A stretch of 64,000 nt of DNA from Salminus brasiliensis (GCF_030463535.1 NC_132879.1:34082925-34146924); one strand, 5' to 3'; positions 1 through 12,933 are shown, numbered from the stretch's first letter. Translations and numbers: made by a program. Notes: generated by a model from the sequence alone, not told the origin.

Positions 1-2857
1 ATTGGTAACTAATGAAAAGTCATGTAACATTAGGAGTATTATTGGTAACTCTAATGGACAGTCAGTTAACACTAGGAGTATTATTGGTAACTCTAATGAA
101 CAGTCAGTTAACATTAGGAGTATTATTAGTAACTCGAATGAACAGTCAGTTAATATTAGGAGTATTATTAGTAACTAATGGACAGTCAGTTAACATTAGG
201 AGTATTATTGGTAACTCTAATGGACAGTCAGTTAACACTAGGAGTATTATTGGTAACTCTAATGGACAGTCAGTTAACACTAGGAGTATTATTGGTAACT
301 AATAAACAGTCAGTTAACATTAGGAGTATTATTGGTAACTAATAAACAGTCAGTTAACACTAGGAGTATTATTGGTAACTCGAATAAACAGTCAGTTAAC
401 ATTAGGAGTATTATTGGTAACTCTAATGGACAGTCAGTTAACACTAGGAGTATTATTGGTAACTCGAATAAACAGTCAGTTAACATTAGGAGTATTATTG
501 GTAACTCTAATGGACAGTCTGTTAACATTAGGAGTATTATTGGTAACTCTAATGAACAGTCAGTTAACATTAGGAGTATTATTAGTAACTCGAATTAACA
601 GTCAGTTAATATTAGGAGTATTATTAGTAACTAATGGACAGTCAGTTAACACTAGGAGTATTATTGGTAACTCTAATGAACAGTCAGTTAACACTAGGAG
701 TATTATTGGTAACTAATAAACAGTCAGTTAACACTAGGAGTATTATTGGTAACTCTAATGAACAGTCAGTTAACACTAGGAGTATTATTGGTAACTCTAA
801 TGGACAGTCAGTTAACACTAGGAGTATTATTGGTAACTAATAAACAGTCAGTTAACACTAGGAGTATTATTGGTAACTCGAATTAACAGTCAGTTAACAT
901 TAGGAGTATTATTGGTAACTCGAATGAACAGTCAGTTAACACTAGGAGTATTATTGGCAACTCTAATGAACAGTCAGTTAACATTGGGAGTATTATTAGT
1001 AACTAATGGACAGTCGGTTAACATTGGGAGTATTAGTGGTAACTAATGAACAGTCAGTTAACATTAGGAGTATTATTGGTAACTCTAATGAACAGTCAGT
1101 TAACACTAGGAGTATTATTGGTAACTCTAATGGACAGTCGGTTAACATTAGGAGTATTATTAGTAACTAATGGACAGTCGGTTAACAATATTATTGGTAA
1201 CTAATGGACAGTCAGTTAACATTAGGAGTATTATTAGTAACTAATGGACAGTCGGTTAACAATATTATTGGTAACTAATGAAAAGTCATGTAACATTAGG
1301 AGTATTATTGGTAACTCTAATGAACAGTCAGTTAACATTAGGAGTATTATTAGTAACTAATAAACAGTCGGTTAACATTAGGAGTATTATTGGTAACTCT
1401 AATAACAAGTCAGTTAACATTAGGAGTATTATTAGTAACTAATGGACAGTCAGTTAACATTAGGAGTATTATTGGTAACTCTAATGAACAGTCAGTTAAC
1501 ATTAGGAGTATTATTGGTAACTAATAAACAGTCAGTTAACACTAGGAGTATTATTGGCAACTCTAATGAACAGTTAGTTAACATTGGGAGTATTATTAGT
1601 AACTAATGGACAGTCGGTTAACATTGGGAGTATTAGTGGTAACTAATGAACAGTCAGTTAACACTAGGAGTATTATTGGTAACTAATAAACAGTCAGTTA
1701 ACACTAGGAGTATTATTGGCAACTCTAATGAACAGTCAGTTAACATTGGGAGTATTATTAGTAACTAATGGACAGTCGGTTAACATTGGGAGTATTAGTG
1801 GTAACTAATGAACAGTCAGTTAACATTAGGAGTATTATTGGTAACTCTAATGAACAGTCAGTTAACACTAGGAGTATTATTGGTAACTCTAATGGACAGT
1901 CGGTTAACATTAGGAGTATTATTAGTAACTAATGGACAGTCGGTTAACAATATTATTGGTAACTAATGGACAGTCAGTTAACATTAGGAGTATTATTAGT
2001 AACTAATGGACAGTCGGTTAACAATATTATTGGTAACTAATGAAAAGTCATGTAACATTAGGAGTATTATTGGTAACTCTAATGAACAGTCAGTTAACAT
2101 TAGGAGTATTATTAGTAACTAATAAACAGTCGGTTAACATTAGGAGTATTATTAGTAACTAATGGACAGTCGGTTAACAATATTATTGGTAACTAATGAA
2201 AAGTCATGTAACATTAGGAGTATTATTGGTAACTCTAATAACAAGTCAGTTAACATTAGGAGTATTATTAGTAACTAATGGACAGTCAGTTAACATTAGG
2301 AGTATTATTGGTAACTCTAATGAACAGTCAGTTAACATTAGGAGTATTATTGGTAACTAATAAACAGTCAGTTAACACTAGGAGTATTATTGGCAACTCT
2401 AATGAACAGTTAGTTAACATTGGGAGTATTATTAGTAACTAATGGACAGTCGGTTAACATTGGGAGTATTAGTGGTAACTAATGAACAGTCAGTTAACAC
2501 TAGGAGTATTATTGGTAACTAATAAACAGTCAGTTAACACTAGGAGTATTGGTAACTCTAATGAACAGTCAGTTAACACTAGGAGTATTATTGGTAACTC
2601 TAATGAACAGTCAGTTAACACTAGGAGTATTATTGGCAACTCTAATTAACAGTCAGTTAACATTGGGAGTATTATTAGTAACTAATGGACAGTCGGTTAA
2701 CATTGGGAGTATTAGTGGTAACTAATGAACAGTCAGTTGACATTAGGAGTATTACTGGTAACTCTAATGAACAGTCAGTTAACACTAGGAGTATTACTGG
2801 TAACTCTAATGAACAGTCAGTTAACACTAGGAGTATTATTGGTAACTCTAGTGGACA
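1..2857. repeat. Minisatellite array, 40/42-bp units
   Basis: About 70 tandem copies of a unit containing the core GTTAACATTAGGAGTATT. Units are 42 bp when the linker reads TAACTCTAATGG or TAACTCGAATGA and 40 bp when the CT is missing; a shorter 34-bp form reads GTTAACAATATTATT. A block at about 1008-1290 recurs almost unchanged at about 1769-2055, and the CAGTTAGTTAAC variant occurs at 1571 and 2407, so there is higher-order duplication. Open frames across the array are periodicity artefacts. The array runs off the left edge of the window. Confidence 0.97.
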
Positions 2858-3498
2858 GGGTATCTTAGCATTCATAAGAGCCACACTGAAATGTTCTTCT
2901 TTGATTGTCTCTAAATCGAGACCTTTGGCTGTTGGTGACTTGATTTTTGAGTGCGTGCAGCCAATACAACACTTTTCATTGTTACAGTGAGGAGATTAGG
3001 TCATTTAGGTCATTTCTGAGCGTATCATGAATATTTGTAGTACTTAAGGATCACTTCACTGGATTTAGCGCAGCACAGTGTATAAAACACTGAATAAATT
3101 GATTGTACTCATAGTCATTTACATAGTCACAAACCACAGAAAACCCCCCCTGAAATATTACATTTCTTTGTAATGAACCTTTGCGTATAGCTGTTTTGAT
3201 TGATTTGTCACCACTGCCGCCCAACTATTGTACAGGCTTGAGCAACAGTCTGCTCTCAACCTTCGATTGCATGAACCTGATGTCTCACATTAGGCCTCCT
3301 CAGAACTAACCTGTGGTCAAGGACACATGTGTGACATCATCGATGTCTTAAGTATACATAAAAATGCCACCATATGCTAAAGTATTTAAAGCACAGAGTG
3401 TTTCACTACAAAATATTATGAGGCATGCTTCACTGAATAGGCTTGCTCTTGGAAATGGCTTGTGTCTCACTTTACAGTGGAATGGTGTGTCTTTGCAG
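2858..3498. other. Spacer between minisatellite and first PROSER2 exon seen
   Basis: Unique-looking AT-rich sequence with no supported gene. It presumably lies in an upstream PROSER2 intron, because a TTTGCAG acceptor ends it at 3498. Confidence 0.5.
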
Positions 3499-3684
3499 GT
3501 GTACTTATGTGTGTGGACCCGCTGAGGCCCGTTGCTCCAACGGAGATGTCTGAACTATTGACCTTGACCACTTGACTGCACCACGAGACACGGAGACGTT
3601 GACGTGGTAGCCATGGACATTCATGTGCACGGCAGTCCGCGCCTTCACTACGGGCATAACGGCTACCTCCAGGCCCCCCACTCA
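3499..3684 (+). CDS. proser2: PROSER2 first coding exon (5'UTR plus 24 codons)
   Basis: A TCTTTGCAG acceptor ends at 3498. The ATG at 3613 opens MDIHVHGSPRLHYGHNG and the exon ends after a Ser codon at a GTGAGT donor (3685). It is phase 0, matching the acceptor at 7279. Sequence 3499-3612 would be 5'UTR and holds no other in-frame ATG. Non-coding exon 1 was not identified. Confidence 0.6.
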
Positions 3685-6600
3685 GTGAGTATATGTGGGA
3701 CTCCCGCTGTACTACAGACTAACACACAGAGCCCAGGACACGCACAGTCGCGCCACATGACGTCAAACTGAACGTCAGGGTAGACGAATGTCCACAATGA
3801 TAGGTGCCTGAGCACACATTTATTAATGTATATGCAAAGATATATAAACACACTCACACACACACATACTCTGACTCTCTCTCTCATACACACACACACA
3901 CTAAACACACATTCTTGAACTGTGTACACACAGAGGAGAAACCAGTTCTGCTGCAGTTTTTTCAGCTGAGTCTGACAGGAGAACTCATTGTGCTCCTCAT
4001 TCTTTCTACAAGGTGCGGCTTTCCATCACGGATGTGTGTTTGTGTGTGTGTGTGTGTGTGAGTGTATCACTTCTAGGAGCAGCGTAATTATCTCCAAAAT
4101 CCTGGAAAACAGAGCCGCCTGTTACAGATTAGCCACCACTGCTTAACAGAACAGGAAGCTTTAATGTGTGTATAGTGTCACCAACCCCGCGGCACAGAGG
4201 AATGCAATGGGGGCTTCTGAAATTCTCTCTCTTGTTCTTTTGACAGACATTTAAACGCTCACGCGTTCACTAATGGTTATTTCCTCATTGTGTTTGAGTA
4301 GTGCGTGGATTGTCCTTTTAATAATGGCGGAAACACAGCAGCTCCAGGCGCACTGCCACCGAGCCTGCAGCATTGTTTTCTTCACAAAGTCTGAGTAATG
4401 TGAGAACTTCCAGTGATGTGTTCAGTCCAGTTCAGTTTCTCCCTAGCTCAAGCAGAAAAGCTGGTTCTGTGCTCCACGCTCTTTCTCTTACTCTCTCTCT
4501 TTCTGTCTCTCTGAAATTCCTGAAAAGTCACAGACTGCATAACTTCTCAAAAACTAGACTCGTGAGTAGGGATGTGGAGATGACATATCGATACTGATAT
4601 GTCGCGCTCAGACTCTGTGTCGGGCCACTGTGAGCAGGAAATACTGGATTGGAAAAGACTGCATCAGATCCAATCCTGTAACACATCTATCCTGAAACAG
4701 TGCGTGATGTGATGTAGTTAAGATGCTATTTTTAGGCTGTGTACTTGGTCAAAGAATACTGTGGCCTATTGTGCTGTAATTGATCACGATTACAATTCAT
4801 ATTGTCTTATTGCCCAGCCCTACTGAGTAATTTAGGACCAACCCTGATCCTGTAGTAACCCTGCCTTGCACAGGTTTTCCTGTTTTCCACAGCTGGTCCA
4901 GTCCAAAGAAGAGCTTGTTAATGAGCTCATGTTACATGGATCAGGTGGGCTTGAGTGAGGAATTGTCAGCCAATGCCAATATCCAATATATATTTTTTTT
5001 AACTATATTTAGTTATATATTTTATAATATAATTTTAATATTCATATCGAAATATGTATTTCTAAAGGGTTATAAATACAGTCCAATGAATAAACTGCAG
5101 ATATTTCAGCCAAGTTGTCCAGAACATTCTGCTCATCTGGAGTTCAACAAATACATCGGCAAACATTTTTGATTTAAAAATTTGGTCAGATCGAAATGTT
5201 TGGCTCAGCAGTCTGATGCGCTACCCTTAGGGGTCGCAAGGTCGAATCCTGACCCTGATCCTGAGTCTGAGAGAGCACGATTGACCATGCTCTCTCTGAG
5301 TGGGTAGATGATGTTCTCTCCCCTCATCACTCTTAAGCGATGTTGGCCGACACAGGCCTCAGTTAGCTGGTGCGGTGGATCTGGGGACCCTGCGCTTTCC
5401 TCTGAGCACGTCAGCTGTCCAGCAATGCTGCATAATTTACATGTATCGGAGGAGATGTGTGAAGTCTTAGCCTCCTAGTGTTGGGAGCATTGCTAGTGTT
5501 AGGGGGAGTTACAAACGAGTGGGTCAATAGGGCAGTACCAAATTGGGGAAAAAAAGGAAAAATTATTATCCACAGATTATTAAAAAAAATCAAAATGATT
5601 GGCAGGTCTAGATCTTTTTTCTAAGTATCCGTAGATACCAGTAAGATTTTGATATCATTGTCAATCCTTAGGGAAAACTGAGATATATGCGAAATTCTTG
5701 GTGTATAATATATCATTTGACTTCCTTTTCAAAGCAGTTTAATGTAAATTGCGTTAGATTGGGCTGTTGTCATTTAGGTGAAGACCCCTTGTAAATTCTT
5801 AGGGTGCGGTATATCCATTTGCTATCCACTGTTTGCACATTTCGAAAGCGGCTCTGGATAAGAACATCCCCTAATGAGTAAATGTCAATGTACATGTACT
5901 TCAGAACCAGGGTGGGGACCACTGGAGTAAAGGTACCAAGCCTTACCTAATCTTAGAGGCTGACTTCATGTTCTATTTCTGAAGCATAACTGCCTCACAC
6001 ACTTGTGCACACAGGCCCGCCCTCAGTCCTCTTGCGGAGAGGCAGGTGGAGTTATCCTCCTTTCCACCTCGGGTTAGACCTTGTTGGTTTAGGGGCGGGG
6101 GCGCGGGGCTGAGGCAACAAATGGCCCACTGTTCACTCACACCCCCCTCACACACACACACATACACACACATGCAGGAGAGAGGAGGCTCCTGTCTGGC
6201 TGGACACTGTGCTGCACTGTGCTGTGTGTTAGAGAGACAGAGCTGTGAGGCACTTCTCCACTGAATCGAGTTGTTTCAGAATAAGACAAAAATGAATTTT
6301 ACTGCCGCTGCTCTTTAGCTCCTGTTTCTTCTATAAATCCAAGGGAGTGCCTCTTCACTTTATAATGGAACACAAACACCATATAAAACATGAAGAGCAG
6401 GAGAGCTACCCTTTTTTTTTTACACATTGTCCTTCTGTGCAGTGTTTTATATACAGACAGTCTCAAAACTGCTCAAATGTTCAGTGAGTGTAGCAGTATG
6501 TTGGAGGTCCTCCTTGGGTCTCATGCCACTCTGTCATATTGTCATTATGTTTTCTTTTCTTTAAAGGATCTAAATAATCAATAGCAATCTATCATTGCTA

Positions 6601-9600
6601 CTCCTGGAACCTGCACTGTGTAACTTTGCTGTGTAACCAGAGTCATATTCATGCAAAATTCTGTAATCCTACCCTACTTCATCAGTCCACATGCTACTTT
6701 CATGGTTCTGTATCTCTCAGAAGTCCAGAAGTGAGTGTAAGCTTGTCCTTGAGGGGTGCCTTGAGTGGTAAATTTCTCTTCTCGACTGTAGTGAGAGCCC
6801 AGGAGCCAGAAATATGATGTGGCTTTAAGTTTTCAGAGCTGGTAAATCACCTGAACTTCCTCACTCCTCAGCCCACTCCTTTACGTGATGAGTGGTGTGG
6901 CATCTTGCATTGTCTTTTTGGTAGATCAGGTTTTTTGTGTGGCTCTCTCCAGACATCAGCATGTGTGAGCCATTCTTTTTGACTGACTTTTTGTGAAACA
7001 AAGAAATTGCTCATAAAGACATTGAGTAAGTTGTGGAAATGCCCGGCTGACAGATACTTCCTTTTTATACATGCCGCCACTTATCCTGCTGCTTTATATT
7101 CCCAGGAAAATGAGGGCAGGCAGAACAAATATTAAATTTCAAATCAGCTCTTTCTGCGCAGTACACACGTACAGATATCTAATGCCACTTGTGTTTTATA
7201 CGCTTTCAGACTTTCTGTCAGTTTGTTTTTTCAGCATTTCAGCTACTTATCTGCTCCTCTTTCTTCTCTGTTTCTCTAGAAAGACGATGGCCTGCAGTTT
7301 CTCAGTCTGGAGGAGAAAGAGTGTATTCTTTTCTTCGAGGAGACTATTGACTCTCTGGAGGAGGGTTTGGAGGACGATGGTGCAGGATTGTCATCAAGAG
7401 GGAGCACACCTGTGGAGAACATTCAAGTCACATCCAGTCCAGCTGGAAGCTCCATCCCAAACACAACCATAGCTCCAGGCCTGATAGAGCATGACATCAT
7501 TGACCTGGTCCACTCCACACCAGACTTCACCATGCCAGGTACTGCCTAACACTGCTCATTTGGGGCAAGGGTGGTTCAATAGTCTGAGAAGGAATAACAG
7601 GGTTTGCTACTAAAAATGACAGTGGTGCAATGATAGGAAGTGGTTATGTTATCGTATGTTTTATCGTATGATTTAGCGTTGGGCGATACGACCTCAATAT
7701 CACGTTTAATTATATATATTAACTGCTCGAGTGGCTGAGTTGGCGTTGCTCAGTGAGTGTTTGAGTTTACTTCCATGTTGCTTCTATGTCACAGTCTGAA
7801 GGGGGTGGAGTCACTTGATTGCACACGCGGTGGTATGTTTTTAAGGGGACAGTACATGAACACATTGGGGAAAGTCCTAAAATAAGGAAAGAAATAACTG
7901 ACATGGGCAAAATCACATCTATTAGAGGTCCTGAATGTTTTAATTAACTTTCGCTGAATTGCCCAGCCCTAGTTAGATTACATCATTATTCACTCAAACA
8001 TGGGGCAGAATAGGTTGTCTGAGACAGTGCTTTCCATCTCTGATCATAGAATCCCTCCAGCCTGTGCATTTGTGCATTTCTGGAGCAGACATGCTCCACA
8101 ATCAGGGCTGTAAACCACTGCTGTAAGATGTCTCAAGAACACACAGGAATTCCATGTTTATGCACAATAATTTGATAATGCTGCAATTTAGCTAGTTTAG
8201 TGTTTGATATGCTGCAGAAGAGCTTGGTTGAATATTTAAAGGAATGTTCCAATAGCAAATCAAATTTACACAGTTACATAGTCAGATTTCTTTAGTGTAT
8301 ATATTTTGCTTCTTTAGTTTTGCACTAGATCTACAAGGCTAACGCTGCTAACAAACTCTAGAAGTCAATAGTCACTAAAATCTTTTCTGTAGCAACATGC
8401 CCACACATTTCTAGATCTGCATTCAGGTCAGATGTGTTGATGTGCATTAGGGCATAGCATGGCTTACTGTGCACTATAAAAATGAAAGCTGAGAGCAGGC
8501 ATTTTGTTGAAGAAGTGTAATGTGCATAAACCTTTATGTGCACACATCACACAGACCTAAAAAGCTAAAGAAATGAAACCACCACTGTCAGATTCTTTGT
8601 TTGGCTGTAAGTGCTCTAGGTTGTTAGGCTTATGTTTCAAAACTGTGCAAAACTAAAGAAAAAAACATTACATTTTTGAAACCCACAACTTCAATTCCTA
8701 GTAACTGAATAATTTAATAATTAGCTTAATTCTAAAACTAATCTTCTAGATTTGATCAAATGTAATAGTAATCCCTTGACTTTGCTTCTCCTCTTTGTCA
8801 GATTTTCAGAGCTTGTCTGTGACACCACAGGCTTATTTTGAGACAAAGCCAATGAGGGACCACACAGTGAGCCCCCCAGCCACGGACGACGCATTTGAAG
8901 ATAGTGTCCACCAGCCTCCTCCGGGCTCCATCCCAACTCCCGTCATCATTGCCAGCAAGATTGCTGAGCACCAGGGCACAAGTGCCACCTCTTCCTTGCC
9001 CTCAGTGCTGATCCAGCACAGAAGTAGCCTGGAGTCTCCACACAGTCCGCCTTCCAAACATGGGCCACCCACCCACGCCAAGCCCCACCGACTCCCCGAC
9101 AACATAAGCATTGTGCGGGGAAGCCAGGAGCCAAGCCCCCAGTCCATCGCCACAGCGGCAGTCAACATGCAGGAGCGCCGTTCACAGATGCTGGCCAACC
9201 TGCCTCCCTCCTCCCACCCTCTACAGGGCGGGGAACCAGCCTGTGTGCGAAACCTTCCTTCACGGAGTGTGTCGTTCAAAGACCTAGCACCAGACAAGTC
9301 CAGGATGGAGGCACTGTCTATGTTGGGGCTGACTCAGGGTAGAACACTGCCAGTAACAAGCACAAAGACAGAGAGTAGTAACGTGACTCCTGCTAACAGC
9401 AATACTAACAAAGTTGGCAACGGTGCTGAGGTAGCCAGCAAAAGTGCTCATACCTATAACAACATCGTTAATAATGCCAGTATCAGTCCTAACTCCACTG
9501 TCAGCCAGAAGAACAGCCCGAACAAAGTAAGCTACAGTGCTGATACAGCTAGCAACAGTGCTCATACCAGTAGTGCTAATATCAGCCCTAACACCACTAT

Positions 9601-10474
9601 CAGTCAGAAGAAGAACAGCAGCACTTACACTCAGTCTAGTCCCACCAGCTATGAGTCAAAAGCTAAGAGTGAAATCTTTACCAGCAACTTCAATAGCTAT
9701 GGGGGAAAATCAGCTGTCATCTTGCCTGCTGCAACAGACACGTTTCCTAACCATGCTAACCAAAACAGAAGGTCTAGTAGTGCATCAGCAGAAGTGACGC
9801 ACAGTGACTTCAACAGCTATGGCGGCAAGACCATCATGCTGAATCCAACAGCCAGCTTCAGGGCAGAGTCTTCCCCATCCCCTGGCAGTCCAGCAGTCAG
9901 GCCTGAGCCAGCAGAGATCCAAATCAACAGCTTCGGTGGCAGGTCCAAGGTCATAAACCCTTCTGTACACGCAGACCTGTCGGACGAGCCTGTCTACAGA
10001 CCCCGCTCCAACAGTCACTCACCATCCAGCACCATTACACACGCAACCCACCACAGTGACCTTCACAGTCCAACCGGGAGCAAATCTAGGATCTTCACAC
10101 CATCTAAAGCTGAGAGCCAGCACATGGTCCTCCACTACTCCAGCCCAGCCAGAGATGAAGTGCAGCCAGATGTAAATACCCATGAGGCTAAACCCAAAGC
10201 AGTAAGCCCCCACCACCCTGACCCGGTCTACCAGCCTTTAGGCAGGAGCAGGCTTGCTTCTGCACCCCCTACGCCTGCCCCAAAACCACATCGGCCCACT
10301 GCTTCTCTGAGGCCACGGCCTGACCCCATTCCTTCCGAGATCCGCAACAGGCCTCCGCCCAAACCCTCCTTCCGCACTCAGGGCATTACGGTGCAGTTCT
10401 CTGGGAAAGGAGCCACAGACGAAGCCAGACGAGATGCTTTGCGTAAATTGGGACTGCTGAAGGAGACTTCCTAA
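3613..10474 (+). CDS. proser2: PROSER2, proline and serine rich protein 2 (3 coding exons)
   Basis: Coding exons at 3613-3684, 7280-7538 and 8802-10474 join in phase (0, then 1) and total 2004 nt, or 667 residues plus TAA. Residues about 26-58 hold the acidic, conserved helix of PROSER2 (LSLEEKECILFFEETIDSLE). The rest is low-complexity Ser/Pro/Asn-rich sequence with RSVSFKDLAP, a central RMEALSMLGL (278-287) and a C-terminal QGITVQFSGKG followed by RRDALRKLGLL (653-663), as in the human protein. There is no signal peptide or membrane segment, so it is probably intracellular. Its molecular function is not established; the human gene is C10orf47. It lies tail to tail with UPF2, as in human. 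The least certain part is the first coding exon, which is placed only by its ATG and good splice phasing; an additional upstream exon is possible. Confidence 0.85.
4567..4822. mobile_element. Non-autonomous inverted-repeat element (MITE-like)
   Basis: It starts TAGGGATGTGGAGATGACA with a CGATA motif and ends TATTGCCCAGCCCTA, the inverted TAGGGCTGGGCAAT end of a common fish element. Related copies are at 7674-7972 and 35098-35420. The ends have diverged. Confidence 0.55.
5196..5580 (+). repeat. tRNA-derived SINE
   Basis: The tRNA-like head TGGCTCAGCAGTCTGATGCG is followed about 30 bp later by a B-box-like AGGTCGAATCC. A conserved body with CATGCTCTCTCTGAGTGGGT follows, and the tail is CCAAATTGGGGAAAAAAAGG. 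A partial relative lies at about 16110-16290 on the other strand. Confidence 0.75.
5836..5890 (+). repeat. L2/SINE-type 3' tail fragment
   Basis: GGCTCTGGATAAGAACATC resembles the TGGATAAGAGCGTCTGCTAAATG end shared by fish L2 elements and their SINEs. The fragment is short and diverged. Confidence 0.45.
7280..7538 (+). CDS. proser2: PROSER2 second coding exon
   Basis: Acceptor TTTCTCTAG at 7279, donor G/GTACTG after 7538. It encodes residues 25-110, beginning KDDGLQFLSLEEKE and ending TPDFTMP plus one base. This is the most conserved block of the protein. Confidence 0.88.
7674..7972. mobile_element. MITE-like element in PROSER2 intron
   Basis: Starts TAGCGTTGGGCGATACGACC and ends AATTGCCCAGCCCTA, imperfect inverted ends. 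No coding capacity. Confidence 0.6.
7973..8801 (+). other. Remainder of PROSER2 intron, nothing recognised
   Basis: AT-rich intronic sequence between the MITE and the last exon. No exon, RNA gene or repeat was recognised. Confidence 0.5.
8802..10474 (+). CDS. proser2: PROSER2 last coding exon
   Basis: Acceptor TTTGTCAG at 8801; the split codon G/AT gives Asp111. A single 1673-nt exon encodes residues 111-667 and ends with TAA. It contains three copies of an NSYGGK/NSFGGR motif about 40 residues apart (residues 407, 447 and 485) and two copies of an R-x-x-A-L-x-x-L-G-L motif. Confidence 0.92.
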
Positions 10475-11126
10475 ACCCTCATTGCAGCGTCTTTAAGGGA
10501 TTATTGTACTCTTAGGTTCTGCGGTTGCCTTTTAGATAAGCGCACAGCCCTTTGTTTTCGACTCAACAACAATAGTATTATTTCGTGTTGTAAGTGTGTA
10601 CTCAGTAACTGTTCATTTACTTCATCAAATGAAAAAAAGCTCTATTTAAGAATGAATATTCCTTATAATAATAATAATAATAATTGTTAATCGATAGGTA
10701 ATAGTTACGATCATGTTACAATGACCCAATCAGCACTCCTCCACAGTCATAGTGCAGTCATCAGAATTGTTTAGCCAGGACTAGCCAGGACCAGTTCTCT
10801 TACTTGGAGATAACGCAGGTTGCAGGGTCAGATAACATGCGCTGATGTGGCCCTTTAGAAAATGTACACACTCCCAAACATTCCAATTCTTTTTATTTTT
10901 CCAGTTGAGCACTGTAAGAGTTCATTCAGCTATGGGGATTCCAGCTGTCTGTGATTACTAGCCCGGTATTCAGATTACAGCTGTATAGGACTGTGTGACA
11001 GATAGACTGGTGATACTAAAGACATTCTCTGCTACTCATCTCCCTTCAGAAGTGCTGCTCAGTCTGTCTCCGCTCTACAGAACCTTCAGTGAGTTCCAGT
11101 CTACCCTGGAGTAGACTGTAGCATGT

Positions 11127-11525
11127 TTGACCACCACAAAGGGTTCTATGAGCGATGCAATCGAAGAACCACTTTTTGGATCACACACACACACAAAATC
11201 ATTACATGTGAAGAACCTTCACATTATGTTGAGGCTCTTTAAAACTGTTCACACTCACAGAGTGTGTTTACAAAAATGGTTCTCTAAAGAACTTCTGAAA
11301 ATAAATCACAGAACCCTAAGAGCTCGTTTTGACAGCCTTATTTTTAAGAGGGTGGAGCTATTGATTGGCTGGCGAGAAATACACGTCTATTACTCCCAGT
11401 GTACACACTTAACAGTAAAAATGCTTTGAGGGATGCCATGAAAGGTCTGAAGAAGAACTATGTTTGAGAGAGAGCTGTGTGAAGTGTGAAGAACCTTCTC
11501 TTGGTCCAAAGGTTCTTTAGACACA
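11127..11525. mobile_element. GAACC-type MITE fragment
   Basis: Repeated AGAACC/GGTTCT motifs in both orientations (AAGAACCACTTTT, GTGAAGAACCTTC, AATGGTTCTCTAAAG, AAAGGTTCTTTAG) suggest a palindromic non-autonomous element. The borders are unclear. Relatives occur near 14160-14375 and 54640-54795. Confidence 0.45.
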
Positions 11526-12539
11526 CATACCCTGTCCAAAAACATCCATTCAGAGTCTGAAGTGTTTTGTTTATGGCATCCCTGCGAAGATCTCTTTTTG
11601 ACCCAAAAGAGTCAAAAGGGTCAGTCGTCTGTATTTAGGGGCTTCTTTTCTTCTTAACGTCTCGGAGCAATAATGCTGATCTGGGGTCAGCGTATGCCTT
11701 TTATATAACTGTACAAGATTATGTGAACTCGTGAGACCTGGACCAGTCTTCATAAAGCTCTCAGAGTTCCACAGTGCCCATCTAGAATCCGCTTCCTCTA
11801 TTTTTTTCTTACTGACAGGAACAGATCCTAGATCAGCCCTCGTGCTCTAAAAAACCTTTATGAACATGGGTCCTGATCGTAGATTAGTGTTCTTAATCTG
11901 AGATGTTTGGAAAAATACGGGCCAGGGAGTGTTAGATCTCCCCTTCACCCTCCTTCTCCAGGATGCTGCTGTTTGGTTATAAACTCTGAGTTAATCCTGG
12001 TGGGACGTTTGAGTCCTGATCATATGTGTGACCACCAGAGACACGCTGTTTTAATAGGGGCCAGTTTGAACTGTTAGGATTCTGCAGGGTATCGGCCTTT
12101 GTTAAAATGTGTAATTGATGATATTATATAGAAATGACACAAAGCACACTATTTTAAGAGCTGTCCTCTCTCTTCCCCTTCTCTATCCAGTGTGTCCTCT
12201 GCCTAATCGACAGCTTTTTGACAGTATGTCTCAGCAAACACTGTATTCATTCTCTTACCGTGAAATTTGGGAATCTGTGAGAAGTGAGAGCTGGACTGCT
12301 TCTCTCGCTCCATGCCTCTTCTTACAGGATATTTTTACATTTGATGGCAGTGCCTCCCCCACTAAACCACAGCGATCCAAATCTAGCTCCTGCAGGAGGG
12401 TGCGGAGCGAAAATGTGGAATTTGTTTTTTCTTTTTTTTCTTTTTTTTTTCTTTTGATTTTCTTGCTTTGACCATCTTTCAGCACCGCCCTTTTCTGGAC
12501 TGTCTTTCTTCATCAAACATGGGTGTGAAATCCAAGGAG

Positions 12540-12541
<2 letters not shown>

Positions 12542-12578
<37 letters not shown>
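12542..12578. repeat. (GT)n microsatellite
   Basis: About 18 uninterrupted GT dinucleotides within the inferred PROSER2 3'UTR. Confidence 0.95.
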
Positions 12579-12646
12579 ATCTGGGAGACTGTGAGAGAGT
12601 GTGCAAGCTTTAGAATGTGTGTTTGAGTTGGCACTAGAGTGAGAGA

Positions 12647-12647
<1 letters not shown>

Positions 12648-12680
<33 letters not shown>
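12648..12680. repeat. (GT)n microsatellite
   Basis: About 16 GT dinucleotides, 70 bp after the previous array. Confidence 0.95.
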
Positions 12681-12933
12681 TGAATGGCTGGCGTGTCGTG
12701 GGCACATGGTTGATTGATGTCTTTGTGTTTTATTTGATGTTGTTTTGTTTTTTTTCCAAGTATGGACTCCGGTTTTTGTAGCAATTCTACAATTCTAAAT
12801 GAAGGACTGTGTATTTTTACACATGGACACACACACACACCGACATGTTTTTCATGACTAATCTCCTGTTGAATCTGTTTTTGCTAAATTATTATGCAGA
12901 TTTCTGTATCATCTTCTGCCTCCTGTGTTCCTG

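Larger units (their letters stand above)
3685..7279 (+). other. PROSER2 intron with several repeats
   Basis: It contains CA/TG microsatellites (about 3850-3910 and 4034-4060), an inverted-repeat element (4567-4822), a tRNA-derived SINE (about 5196-5580) and an L2-like tail (about 5836-5890). No other exon is convincing. Confidence 0.6.

Noticed and set aside
12..840. Overlapping open frames of 60-114 codons in the minisatellite
   Set aside because: They arise on both strands from a 42-bp unit lacking stops in some frames; the 40-bp units shift the frame and no start or domain is conserved.
8833..9297. 154-codon minus-strand open frame in the PROSER2 exon
   Set aside because: Shadow of the plus-strand coding exon, with no recognisable product.
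12479..12838. His/Thr-rich minus-strand open frames
   Set aside because: Translation of the GT microsatellites in the PROSER2 3'UTR.
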